13,273 nt of DNA, taken from positions 1 to 13,273 of the forward strand of contig MPNW01001339.1 in NCBI GenBank assembly GCA_011800805.1, read 5' to 3'. This DNA comes from Hirudo medicinalis (taxonomy: Eukaryota > Annelida > Clitellata > Hirudinida > Hirudinidae). Shown piece by piece: positions 1 to 8,327 of this stretch. Both the position numbers and the translations under genes were made by a program. Position 1 is the stretch's first letter; each line of letters begins with the position of its first letter. The notes beneath the pieces are model-generated. The model was not told where the DNA came from. It saw only the letters and a program-made list of their open reading frames with translations, and did not search any database.

Positions 1-52
1 GAGGTGAGAACAGGAAGTTAAACCATCCATCCATTAAAGTTTGAGAAGCTAT

Positions 53-258
53 CCTCATTATCTGTATGGCTTAAAGAATCTGGATATTCAGAATCTATTT
101 ATAGCTCCTCATGTAGATATTGGTAGCCTGTAGACAAGAGACGCTCATTATAATATTAATTCAATGTGTGAAAACGTAGCCTCATTATCTGTATGACAAA
201 GAATCTGGATATTCAAAATCTATTTATAGCTCATCATATAGGTAGCAGATTGGTAGCC
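53..258. repeat. Two-copy direct repeat of about 77 bp
   Basis: Copy 1 (53-128) and copy 2 (180-258) both start with CCTCATTATCTGTATG and end with TTGGTAGCC. They share the internal words AGAATCTGGATATTCA and ATCTATTTATAGCTC, and differ by small indels and substitutions. The starts are 127 bp apart, separated by about 50 bp of unrelated A+T-rich DNA. There is no coding potential. It may be the end of a longer tandem array running off the left edge, or a local duplication. The repetition is seen directly; its origin is unknown. Confidence 0.8.
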
Positions 259-1124
259 AATAAGTTTATAAAATTTAAGAATGCATAGAAAATATTAAAT
301 TAAAAATATTTAAACATTTAAACTTGCAATTTGTAGAACTATTTTATATGCTTAAGCAAAGCGATATTTAATTCCTTAAATAGATCAGAATATTTAAAGT
401 CTATATATGATATAAACTTTCACTAATCGCTTTTGTTAATTACAGAGCGTTTATTAAAATTTATTGATTTAAGCGTTTGTTAAATATTTTTTTTAAATTT
501 TAATTCATTATTTACATAATATATTATTATAATCTGGGGGCGTGGTTTATTATTGTTTACTAACCCAGCGAACGTCCGATAGCTTCACTTCGGTTTAATT
601 ATTTAATTTTATTAATAAATCAAAATCACATCACGAACAACCAGGGAATACAAAAACTTAACGAACAATAACTACAAAAACAAAAAACCGGCCGATGGAC
701 GATACATACAAGTAAACAAAACTATCCATCAAATAAATGAAAAATGAGAAATGAAAAACCCATTAGTCATTACAATTACCAATTGTAAATAAAAAAGAAT
801 TATCTAACAAATGCCGTAATCAATATATATTTTATAATTATATATTATATAATCGTTATGGAGATAATCACGCAATATTGCATAATAAAATATAATTACT
901 CATTTATATATTTCTCTTCAGAAAATTATTATCACGGGAACTAAAAACAAAAGAATAATTAAACGCAAGGATCAAGGCCAATACAAACCAAGCCAGGCGG
1001 AGCCGAAGGACCACGACTGGACGATCATCCCCTTGCTTCGTTTGGCTGGGACTCTTTAGGGACCTTCCATAAATTGTGTCAACAAAATATTGAGGGAGGG
1101 GGTTGCTCTATGTTGCTTCACAAG
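259..1124. other. A+T-rich intergenic stretch, no gene seen
   Basis: No convincing ORF, RNA gene or full transposon was found. The stretch is mostly A/T homopolymer and TATA-like runs, with a few G+C-richer islands around 535-590 and 970-1060. The second island holds CCAAGCCAGG and, about 50 bp on, TTTGGCTGGG, a weak inverted pair that may be mobile-element debris. Confidence 0.6.
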
Positions 1125-1182
1125 CAGGGGCGCCGAAAGGGGGCCAAGGGTCAGGGTTAGGTAATTTTTAAGGGCCCGCCCA
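1125..1182 (+). mobile_element. Possible hAT-type transposon terminus
   Basis: A G+C-rich block starts with CAGGGGCGCCGAAAGG and continues with GGGCCAAGGG and AAGGGCCCGCCC, inside otherwise A+T-rich DNA. Many hAT transposons and their short non-autonomous copies start with CAGGGGCG or a close variant. The 8 bp just upstream (TTCACAAG) would be the target duplication, but I found no matching inverted end or second copy of these 8 bp downstream. At best this is a truncated end; it could be a chance G+C-rich patch. Confidence 0.2.
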
Positions 1183-1398
1183 AGTTTTAAATTATTTAAA
1201 CGTTTTCATTACCAAATTGTCATAACATATATGCCCGCGGCCGGGCCGCTATATCTAACATAGGCACTGCATAAGAGCACGAAATTTCTGTCGGCGGCTG
1301 CAAGTCATATTAACGAAACATGTTCAGCAACACCGACAAGTAATGCGATCATGGGCATAACAATTTAATATTAAAAAAAAAACCATTCGCCAATACGA

Positions 1399-1608
1399 GT
1401 GGCTGCCAAACGACAGAAAGAGCTGATGGCAATTATTGCATACAAAGAAAATTCTGGTATTTTATGTGCTGAATGGTTAGATGAAAATGATGTCGATTTG
1501 TCTGGTTTATCAGTTCAAAACAATGATGGAAATGATGAATTCGATACAACGCCCATTATTATTACAGAACTTTTGATTTTCCCATGGGAAGATGATAGAA
1601 AAAATTGA
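1399..1608 (+). other. Short unassigned ORF, acidic 69 codons
   Basis: An open frame of 69 codons starts at GTG rather than ATG, although it is open only from about there. The predicted peptide is acidic in its second half (LDENDVDLSG, FPWEDDRKN), with no signal peptide, membrane segment or domain I recognise. It has no clear splice sites and no ATG in a good context at its 5' end. It may be a fragment of a transposon protein, since possible mobile-element pieces lie on both sides, or it may be non-coding. Confidence 0.15.
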
Positions 1609-1710
1609 CAATAATATTCAGTTTAACAATTATTTTAAAAATAAAATATTCACAAATTCAAAATCATTAATCAAAATTAATCAAATAAATAAATAAATAC
1701 ACCGTTTATG

Positions 1711-1796
1711 GCGCTCCAAGTCTAACGTCTAAGTCTAACGGTTAAGACTTCGCTTCTCACTAAGGCAGCACGGAATGGAATCCCGTTGCGGGGTCC
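1711..1796 (+). repeat. tRNA-derived SINE or tRNA-Glu-like pseudogene
   Basis: The order of parts is that of a tRNA. An A-box-like AAGTCTAACGG followed by TTAAGA resembles the D arm of tRNA-Glu. An anticodon-loop-like TTCTCAC would place CTC as anticodon. A T-arm ACGGA-ATGGAAT-CCCGT pairs in four of five positions and contains the B-box-like GAATGGAATCC. The anticodon stem and the acceptor stem do not pair, so it is not a working tRNA gene. A 13 bp tandem duplication near the 5' side gives AAGTCTAACG at 1719-1728 and again at 1731-1740. An (AAAT)n run lies just upstream at about 1680-1699. A SINE head is the likeliest reading; a plain tRNA pseudogene is the alternative. Confidence 0.5.
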
Positions 1797-1936
1797 TAAT
1801 CATGCAGATATGAAACGAACGTTAATGAACAACAACAGCGTATTTCTGTGTTTTGGTGCTCTATGAAGGAACAGAAAGCTTCTAAACAATTTAATTTGTA
1901 GATATTGAAATAGTTTTGTTAATTGTTCTAAAACTA

Positions 1937-2200
1937 TGTTATGTGCTTCTGGGACACTCGGATGTTGGTGAGAAGTTGCAGCGAGTAGCTTGTGGTGAGG
2001 TCGTCGATAAAAACTTTGTTATAGAAAGGCTGTAGTCAAGTTCCTTAATTGCTTCAAGTTGGCAGTTATATTAGTTGCTTATTAAACTACTAACAATAGC
2101 TTCCATAGTTTTCAATAGTAGAAATTGTGCAATTATTTTTGAATTAATAAAAGATTTCTTATAAAAACTCGTGGATTTATTTCTGATTTCGGTTATTACA
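1937..2200 (+). mobile_element. Possible solo LTR, about 264 bp
   Basis: The segment starts TGTTATGTGC and ends GGTTATTACA, so it has TG...CA ends with a short imperfect inverted pair (TGTTAT against TTATTACA). An AATAAA signal sits at 2146-2151, about 50 bp before the right end, as expected for the R/U5 part of a Ty3-type LTR. Right after the end comes G-TGGGCTAACTCAGG, which could be read as a degenerate primer-binding site. Against this, the flanking 5 bp (AACTA and GTGGG) are not a target duplication and no second copy is in the window. This is a weak call based on form alone. Confidence 0.25.
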
Positions 2201-2204
2201 GTGG

Positions 2205-2220
2205 GCTAACTCAGGTTAGC
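2205..2220. repeat. Perfect 6 bp inverted repeat
   Basis: GCTAAC-TCAG-GTTAGC forms a perfect 6 bp stem with a 4-base loop. It lies 4 bp after the possible LTR end. It has no T-run, so it is not terminator-like. Function unknown. Confidence 0.5.
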
Positions 2221-2285
2221 TAGCAAGGTTACAGATATTATGAAAAAAAATCCGTAACGAGAGTCTAAGGCTATATTTCCTATGC

Positions 2286-2591
2286 TTGCCTAACTGTGAT
2301 GTGTTTTGCCCAAAGAGCCTTTCACTAAACAAGTTCGAATTTGTAGATTGCTCGGAGACACTCGAACAACAGAAATCTTTATTCGATAAAAAAAACCAAA
2401 AACAACAACAATACTATAAGACGACACTGCGGCGACGACCGACCACCCTGTTTCTGCCTGGCCTATATATATGTACAGTTAATGACAACGATTATGCGCC
2501 TGAGTACCCAGGTGTGTGGCTCGAACAAAGAAAAGTGAAAATAAAGTTCTACGCTAACAAAAGAATTGCCGCGCACGAGTCGCGACGGTGA
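2286..2591 (+). other. Unassigned ORF, 101 codons
   Basis: An open frame has its first ATG at 2286 and its stop at 2589-2591. The predicted peptide starts with cysteines (MPNCDVFCPK), has a lysine/glutamine-rich middle (DKKNQKQQQYYK) and ends basic. I do not recognise a domain. The last codons run into CGACG|GTGAGC, a good splice-donor match, and an acceptor-like TTATTACAG lies at about 2194-2201, so a non-coding or UTR exon at about 2202-2585 is conceivable. It follows the possible LTR and may be part of a decayed element. Codon use is mixed and gives no support either way. Confidence 0.15.
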
Positions 2592-3439
2592 GCTCACAGG
2601 CTACCGGCGGTCTCACTAACCCTAACCCTGCCATACCAGTTGCAAATGTTCCACTAGGCTTCCTTGCTAATAATCCAACCAACAACTTTTTATTCTATGA
2701 CAGGTGATTCATACCTCAAATATCGCTCAGGTCACACTGAAACTTTCTTTGTGAATCTCATCTGTAAACAGAAAAAAATTCTTACGGGAAATAAAAGATG
2801 ATCATGAATCAGAAAGCGATTATAATGACGTTCCAATGGAACCTCAATACCAAGGATAGCCTTTCCTGAAGGGGAAACTTTTTTTAAAGCAATATGAAAA
2901 ACGGGTGGACCATAATTGTGTAGATTATTGAAAGGGGTAGTCTGTACCAGATTTGATTTGTTGCCAGCAACTTTGACGGACTTGCCATCCAGTCCAGTAG
3001 TCGATAGTGTTTTGATTAAAGTTAGTTAAATATGGTGGTCGTACGTTAATTTTTATTTTCGAGGAATCGAGAAGTGATCTGAGACAACGAAATATATTTC
3101 ACATCATGGTGAATGAGATAAGTTTACCTTTGAGACGTATTGAAAACAAGCACAAGGATGATCTAACAATAATTTTGTTAATAGTTCATATCTTCCATGT
3201 AATTATGTTATCGGTCAAAAATGTTAATGTTTAATTAAGTCCAGCATACGATCAATATGTTGTTTACGAAATACAATTTTTATATTTTTCGTTTGGACAA
3301 CTAAATCGGCGATTACCTTCTCAGAAGCGTTTGTGACATTTGTAAAAAGGTGTTTATTTTTTCTTTTATTTTTAAAGTAAGTTTTGGGAGTCACATTGTA
3401 CCAGCCAACTGAACGGACGTGTCGACTTTATAAGGAAAA
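2592..3439 (+). other. Intergenic DNA and presumed 5' region of ARFRP1
   Basis: No ORF of note is present. CTAACCCTAACCCT at 2616-2629 is a short telomere-like string. The start codon of ARFRP1 at 3440 is preceded by AAGGAAAA, giving A at -3. Pyrimidine-rich DNA at 3350-3375, followed by TTTAAAG and later TACCAG (about 3400-3405), could be an acceptor for a 5' UTR exon, but this is not decisive. No clear TATA box sits at a sensible distance; TTTATAAGG at 3427-3435 is too close to the ATG to serve a leader of normal length. Confidence 0.4.
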
Positions 3440-3532
3440 ATGTTTACTTTAGTCTCCGGATTTTACAAATATCTAGTACAAAAGGAGGAATATTTTGTAC
3501 TCATACTCGGGCTTGACAATGCTGGAAAAACG
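3440..3532 (+). CDS. ARFRP1 exon 1 (residues 1-31)
   Basis: Starts at ATG 3440 with an A at -3 and encodes the membrane-facing N-terminal helix (MFTLVSGFYKYLVQKEE) and the whole P-loop GLDNAGKT. The donor ACG|GTAAGG is strong, phase 0. The start is fixed by family length, since human ARFRP1 starts MYTLLSG. Confidence 0.95.
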
Positions 3533-6500
3533 GTAAGGTTTATAGTTAGGAGTTTGTGAGGATTGATTCTGTTTACAAAGTAATTTGTCTTTTTCTTTTC
3601 TCTTTTTACTAAATTTTCAATGTTTCATTAAACTTAATGTTTGTATTTCTTCTATTTTTGATCCTTTTTTATTTGCTTCACATTCAAAGCTCAAAAGCTG
3701 ATAAACCCTTGTTCAGATATTCCATCTATCTTCTTCATGATATTAATCATGTAGTCAATTCCTTAACTTTTAATTCTATTGTTTGTGTGATGGCTTAAAT
3801 ATATTAGAGGGTCTCACTCTTTTTTTTCAGAGTGCTTAAATAAGCCTTTTAATGTCTGATTACTCGTGTTCTTGTTCGGCTGTAATTTCAGAGGCTGAAC
3901 TGCAGTAATTTTTTTTATTTTTTTATTTTTAAATTCATTTATTAAACTTCGTTTTGCAGACATTTTTGGAGCAAACAAAGACAAAGTTCAACAAAAATTA
4001 CAAGGCCATAAACCCAGTGAAGATAACATCAACAGTTGGATTGAACAGTCAGCTAATTTCTAGCTCTTTGTAGATATCAAATCATCTCATTTATACTGCA
4101 TTTTAGTCAATGTCAATAAAAGTGTAGGACCCTACCCACTATCAAACCCTAATTAAAAACTTGGCTTCTGGAATTTTAGTTGCCTGTTAAAAACTATTTT
4201 TGATTTTTTCCAAATTCTTCAAAAAAATTGGCTGACTTTTAATTGCACTCACATTTCCAAAATGATACCCCTATTTGTAATCCAACTTGCCAAAGGCTTC
4301 TCTTTAAAGATGAAGTGATGTGAAATCATCATGCAATGATTCATCCACTTTAACCTTGGTTGTACAAAATAATACTAATAATACTCTAATACTATTTTGA
4401 TTGATTTCCAGTGGCTTTCAAAACAATCAAACTGTTTTTCAATCGATGGTTCTTTTGAAATGCTGAATGATGTTGAATGTATTGGTGAGACAGCTGTGAG
4501 AGAATTTTCAATGGTGTTTTGAGCATCAGAAAATTTGTATAATGCATCTGTTATTTAAACTTTTTATGAGGTCTGGGGAGTGGTTTTAAAAATGATTATC
4601 AATCCCATCTAGAAACAAAGGAGAGAAAATTGCAATTAGTTGAAGGAGTTTGCTTAATTTTTTTGTGGGAATTTTTCAAATTAAAAAGAAATAACTGTTA
4701 TTGGTTGTTTATTATTTGTTCCATTTTAATTATGAATATTCATATTTCATTCTTTTTATTTTCAAAAATAACTGAGATCAAATAAATTCAATTTCTTAGA
4801 TTTATAGTGTTGATTCTTTGTTTCAAATGCCCAGTTGGGAAAATTGACATCTCTGGCATCAGGCTGAGCTTCTGGGACCTTGGAGGACAGGAAGAGTTAC
4901 AGAGCTTGTGGGATAAAGTAATGCACTGGAGGATTTGATTTCAATTCATACATTTTAGCTTTTGTTTTTAAATTTTTATTTTTAAATATCATTATTTTAG
5001 AAACAATTTGGCTGATTTGGAAAGGACATCTTTAGAATTTCAATTGATTAATGTTTATATTAGATTGTGACTTATTATCTTTTTTTTTCTCTTTGAATTA
5101 TAGAAATTGTGGAATGCCATTCACAGCTATAGTAATGCAGTGTTTCCCCCAAAATAAGCCGTAGCATGATTTTTCAATGTGCTTGTAATATAAACCCTAC
5201 CCAGAAAATAAGCCCTAGAGAGTAAAGTATGATAACCTCAGTCAACAAGCAGAAGAGGGAAAAGCTAAAGCACAAGTGTGGATCAGGTCAGCAACCATTG
5301 TAGGTATCTCCTGAGTTGGAAGACAATTGAATGTGTTCCAGGCAATAACATTCTTGAAATCAAATAAGCCTGGTGCACACAAGCAGTTATAAAGAAGTGA
5401 TAAAGCAGTTATAAAGATTTGATATTGCACGAGGTGGCCAAAGAAGTCTGCTAGTCTGATATTCAGCCAGCAGTGTCTAAGCTAAAGACACGAAGACCTT
5501 CCCTGCAGAGAGAAGAATAGATCAAATAATGATTCCCAGGAATGGCCGTTTATCTCCAGAGTCTTTATATTTCGATATTCCATCTGCGCACGGAAACAAA
5601 ATCAATGACTACACTCAGGATAGCAGTGAAGCAAGAATCAGGTGCCTTGTGCTTAGCATCATATTACAAATAAACTATTATTATCACATTGAAAATAGAA
5701 TGGAAAAAATCAGCATGGAAACTTTGTGAAGCCTAGCCTAGGTTGTGAAGAAGTCACAGTGTAAAATTACTGATAGCTGCATTGCCAAAGCACAGACAAG
5801 ATGCTCTCATTTAAGGAGAGTTCTATTGCTAGACACGAGAGATTGGGGCCAACGGCCAATGGTCTTACGGAAATGGATTAGCAAGAAATTTGGGCAGGAA
5901 TTCGGGGTTTGGAGATTTATGACGAAGATTCAGATGATGATGATGATATGATTGTGATTGACTGAAGGTAGAGTTTTCAAAAATACTCTAATCGAAGGTA
6001 TTCTAATATTCTGCTGAAACACCACTTTTGTTAATAAGTAATTAAAACTTTACACCTTATTTCTTGTAACATAATAAATTTTGTACCATAAATGAATAGA
6101 TGTGCAGGTACATTGTTGATCATGAAAATGTAAGACATATAAGACCCAAAAAATATTTTGGAGAAAAAATTAATATAAGACCCCATCTTGTTTTTGGGGA
6201 AACTTAGCATGAAACATTTCAAACTAACTAATCTGATTCAACATGTTTTGTGGACAAGAATTCTTCAAATAATATTTAATAGGCTATTAACCATTCCTAG
6301 ATATCAAATTAATTATGCATGCCTTGTAGTACTATGCCGAGTCGCACGCCATCATCTACGTGGTCGACTCCTCAGATGAAGACAGACTTGAGGAATCCAA
6401 AAAAGCTTTTGGTGAGAAAACAACTTTCATGCATTGATGTGGAATAAATCCTGTTTTATCATGCTATGTTCCACTGCAAAACAAACACGTGATAAAAATG

Positions 6501-8128
6501 CATGCGATAAATACGAGAAGCTCGTACAATCACGAATAATTTACTGTTAAGAAATATGCAAATTATGGAGTTCTTGCCATATTAATTGTGATTGGACTGT
6601 GATATTTGAAAGTCAGACAACCAATTGTGTACTTTATTTTATTTTATGATAATATTATATTTTATGATAATAGATAATTTTATAATGTAGCTTCCAGATT
6701 ACATCAATGGTTTCATATTTGCATAGAAATAGCATATTTTTGCATAATATATGCTCACACAAGTTTAGAATGATTGGAATATCTGTCAATATATTGACAC
6801 ATCAAAACATTCACACAATCCTATTTAATTTATTAATCTTAATCATCTAAAATGTTAATAAATGATGATTGAATTGTCATAATTCATTTTTCCCTCAGAC
6901 ATCATGGTGAGCAACTCTGCCCTTCAAGGTGTTCCATTACTGATCGTTGCCAACAAGCAGGATTTGGAGGTCGTGACTTTGGATGATGAATTTTTTAATT
7001 TGTATTTACCTTGTTAAATTATTAAATATTCAATTAACTAATTGCATTAATTACAACTATATCATCATTAACAACGACTATAACTGTATCAGAACTATGA
7101 CAATTAGCTAAAACTTTATTGTCATTATTGTTATTACTAGTAGTTATGATGCAGCTACTACTATTAACCATATTTAGTCACCAATAAATATATTTACGTA
7201 AATATAATCTAGATATCACTAATAAATGTTGTTACAAATGACTCAATAAATGCAAAGTTTATTCTTAGTTTTATTCAGTAATTATTCAGTTAACAGATGG
7301 ATGGCATTACCTGCTAATATCATGCTTGTGCAATATTCCTTATTATGTTATTATGTAATAATCCCTTGAATGACTATCCACTGAATAGGAATAGTTTTCT
7401 AGGATAAGTGTTTTTGTGGATCTGAGATGGGATGGTGTGGCATGTATGAGATCCAGCCTTGGATGGCTTGAAAGATGGTGAATACAAGTTTCTGAAAAAC
7501 TTAATTATAAAATTAATTAACGTTCTAAGGCCAGGGTTATAGATACTCCGTTCCGGTGTCAACCAAACGGTTTCATCTTAACTCTGGGGATGCAATCCCT
7601 AAATTGTTTATCACGTGTTTCATGCTGCCTCGATAGATCCACGTCATGTCTTTTGTTTTTAGTGACAATTTCAATTGTTAAAAAGACTCTTTTTTTTTTT
7701 AGGGGTGCGTTACATTGAACAACATCAAAGACATCTTCAAGGAAGAGCACCAGAAGGTCATTTCCAGAAACACGAGGGCACTGGCCGCGTCGGCTTTAAC
7801 AGGGTCGGGTTTCCATTACTCGACTGGTTGTGGTTATCTGATTGATCTTAAATTTATTTGGGAATGAAGATGCAAGCAAATAGGAAAGAATTTTGCAATA
7901 TTTCATTACTGATGTACAATGATACTTTTATGCTTACGGATGGACTTTATATAGGAAACTTAGATTTCTCAACAAATTATTTTTTGCACAAGTTATTGTT
8001 AATGAATGTCCTCTTTAGATCTTAAATACAATTTTAGAGTTGGTGTCGACGAGGGAATACGGTGGCTCGTGGATTGCATAAAGAGAAACAGCGTATTTCG
8101 GCCTCCCACGCAGAAAGACATTAACTGA
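3440..8128 (+). CDS. ARFRP1, Arf-like GTPase of the Golgi (7 exons, complete)
   Basis: Join 3440-3532, 3960-4047, 4835-4917, 6330-6411, 6899-6969, 7703-7803, 8038-8128: 202 residues against 201 in human ARFRP1. ARFRP1 (yeast Arl3) is a small GTPase of the trans-Golgi that recruits ARL1 and golgins and acts in Golgi-endosome traffic. Visible motifs: P-loop GLDNAGKT (24-31), switch-I side TSTVGLN (54-60), WDLGGQE (74-80, catalytic-type Q79) followed by the ARFRP1-specific ELQSLWDK, NKQD (134-137) and SALTG (169-173). There is no glycine at position 2, so no N-myristoylation. The N-terminus Met-Phe is the type acetylated by NatC, as known for yeast Arl3. All frames join without a stop and no residue typical of the family is lost, so the gene looks functional. 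It is convergent with the channel gene downstream. Introns 5 and 6 have weak donors, so their edges could move by a codon. Confidence 0.95.
3960..4047 (+). CDS. ARFRP1 exon 2 (residues 32-60)
   Basis: The acceptor TTTTGCAG follows a long T-rich tract. The exon encodes TFLEQTKTKFNKNYKAI and ends TSTVGLN, the switch-I region. The donor is A|GTCAGC in phase 1; joined to exon 3 it restores GLN-I-GK as in the family. GT at 4048-4049 is the only donor that keeps frame and length. Confidence 0.92.
4835..4917 (+). CDS. ARFRP1 exon 3 (residues 61-88)
   Basis: Acceptor CCCAG|TT; donor AAA|GTAATG, phase 0. It encodes the interswitch and switch II, with WDLGGQEELQSLWDK. The LQSLWDK string separates ARFRP1 from ARF and ARL1, which have IRPLWRHY or a close variant there. 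Confidence 0.95.
5138..6207 (+). mobile_element. Decayed pogo/Tc2-like DNA transposon in an intron
   Basis: The left end CAGTGTTTCCCCCAAAATAAG and the reverse complement of the right end, CTAAGTTTCCCCAAAAACAAG, form terminal inverted repeats. Subterminal copies of an ATAAG-type word occur at 5151-5164, 5186-5200 and 5205-5218 on the left, and at 6136-6147 and 6171-6184 on the right. The interior ends with an acidic peptide EIYDEDSDDDDD...ID and a stop at 5963-5965, like the acidic tails of pogo/Tigger-type transposases; the rest of any transposase is broken by stops. A 14 bp word AAGCAGTTATAAAG is repeated at 5381 and 5403. A TA target duplication is not clear. It is inactive. Superfamily assignment rests on ends and tail, and from memory the ends resemble repeats common in vertebrate genomes. 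Confidence 0.6.
5912..5965 (+). pseudogene. Transposase C-terminal acidic tail remnant
   Basis: Reading GAG ATT TAT GAC GAA GAT... gives EIYDEDSDDDDDMIVID and stop. Upstream in this frame the reading soon fails, and neighbouring frames carry stops, so only the tail is recognisable. Tails of this sort end DDE-type pogo/Tigger transposases. The (GAT)5 run could also have grown by slippage, so the match is suggestive only. Confidence 0.4.
6330..6411 (+). CDS. ARFRP1 exon 4 (residues 89-115)
   Basis: Acceptor CCTTGTAG; the exon starts YYAESHAIIYVVDSSDEDRL and ends KKAF, the beta-strand and helix between switch II and the guanine-specificity loop. Donor G|GTGAGA, phase 1. It directly continues SLWDK to give DKYYAE as in human. 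Confidence 0.95.
6412..6898 (+). other. ARFRP1 intron 4
   Basis: 487 bp, A+T-rich. A 13 bp word ATTTTATGATAAT occurs at 6641-6653 and again at 6659-6671. Nothing else is visible. Confidence 0.6.
6899..6969 (+). CDS. ARFRP1 exon 5 (residues 116-139)
   Basis: Acceptor TTTTCCCTCAG|AC; encodes DIMVSNSALQGVPLLIVA and the guanine-specificity motif NKQD. Donor GAG|GTCGTG in phase 0 is weak. GTC|GTGACT, 3 nt downstream and also in frame, would add one valine. I prefer the first because it keeps the family spacing between NKQD and the next conserved stretch. Confidence 0.85.
6970..7702 (+). other. ARFRP1 intron 5
   Basis: 733 bp; the first 350 bp are A+T-rich and full of ATTA/ATCA words, the rest is more mixed. 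It ends with a run of 13 T and AG, a strong acceptor tract. No gene or repeat is recognised. Confidence 0.6.
7703..7803 (+). CDS. ARFRP1 exon 6 (residues 140-172)
   Basis: After the T-run acceptor the exon encodes GCVTLNNIKDIFKEEH and ends LAASALT, part of the base-binding SALTG loop. Donor GG|GTCGGG, phase 2, is weak at +3 and +4; a GT 4 nt downstream (GTTTCC) with a shifted acceptor would insert one residue. The chosen join gives ALTGVGVDEG with no length change from the family. Confidence 0.85.
8038..8128 (+). CDS. ARFRP1 exon 7 and stop (residues 173-202)
   Basis: Acceptor ATTTTAG|AG. Encodes GVGVDEGIRWLVDCIKRN and the C-terminal tail RPPTQKDIN, matching the human ending RPPRQRDIT. Stop TGA at 8126-8128. 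The C-terminal helix is complete. Confidence 0.95.
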
Positions 8129-8167
8129 CCTCAACATTGCATCTCGAGATTTCCTAAAATTTCCATG

Positions 8168-8283
8168 AATAAAGTTAAGAAATTTTAATAAGGCGGATTA
8201 AACGTGACGCCGGTATTAACATTATTTGATTCTATTAACGACTTTTGTGAAATAAAACCAGCAAGAAGTTTTGTATAAATAAA
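8168..8283 (+). promoter_or_regulatory. Candidate poly(A) signals of ARFRP1
   Basis: AATAAA occurs at 8168-8173, 8251-8256 and 8278-8283 on the + strand, 40-150 nt after the stop. Any could direct 3' end formation, giving a 3' UTR of about 60 to 180 nt. Position relative to the stop is the only evidence. Confidence 0.5.
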
Positions 8284-8321
8284 TATGAGTTTATAATAAT
8301 TAACCCACTATTCTTTTCACA

Positions 8322-8327
8322 TTTATT
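8322..8327 (-). promoter_or_regulatory. Candidate poly(A) signal of the KCNH gene
   Basis: TTTATT on the + strand is AATAAA on the minus strand, 486 nt beyond the channel stop codon and the only such hexamer I see between 8330 and 8814. Cleavage 10-30 nt further on would fall at about 8292-8312, in the zone where the ARFRP1 transcript would also end. Confidence 0.45.

Larger units (their letters stand above)
4918..6329 (+). other. ARFRP1 intron 3, enlarged by a DNA transposon
   Basis: 1,412 bp long, about twice the next longest intron of the gene. About 1,070 bp of it (5138-6207) is the pogo/Tc2-like element listed separately. Removing that would leave about 340 bp, in the range of the other introns. 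The rest is A+T-rich with no further feature. Confidence 0.7.

Noticed and set aside
1711..1796. Functional tRNA gene
   Set aside because: Acceptor and anticodon stems do not pair and the D-arm side has a tandem duplication, so a SINE or pseudogene is the better reading.
2616..2629. Telomere-like CTAACCCTAACCCT
   Set aside because: Barely two units; too short to mean a chromosome end or an interstitial telomere array. A similar weak string lies at 9876-9891.
5242..5430. 62-codon minus-strand ORF
   Set aside because: Lies inside the intronic transposon, matches no family and has no splice or promoter context.
5529..5951. Two + strand ORFs of 66 and 68 codons in the transposon
   Set aside because: Not recognisable as transposase. 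The acidic tail that is recognisable lies in a different frame from the second ORF, so these are probably chance openings.
6031..6379. 63-codon ORFs on both strands near the ARFRP1 exon 4 acceptor
   Set aside because: The + strand one reads exon 4 in the wrong frame; the minus one lies in transposon and intron sequence.
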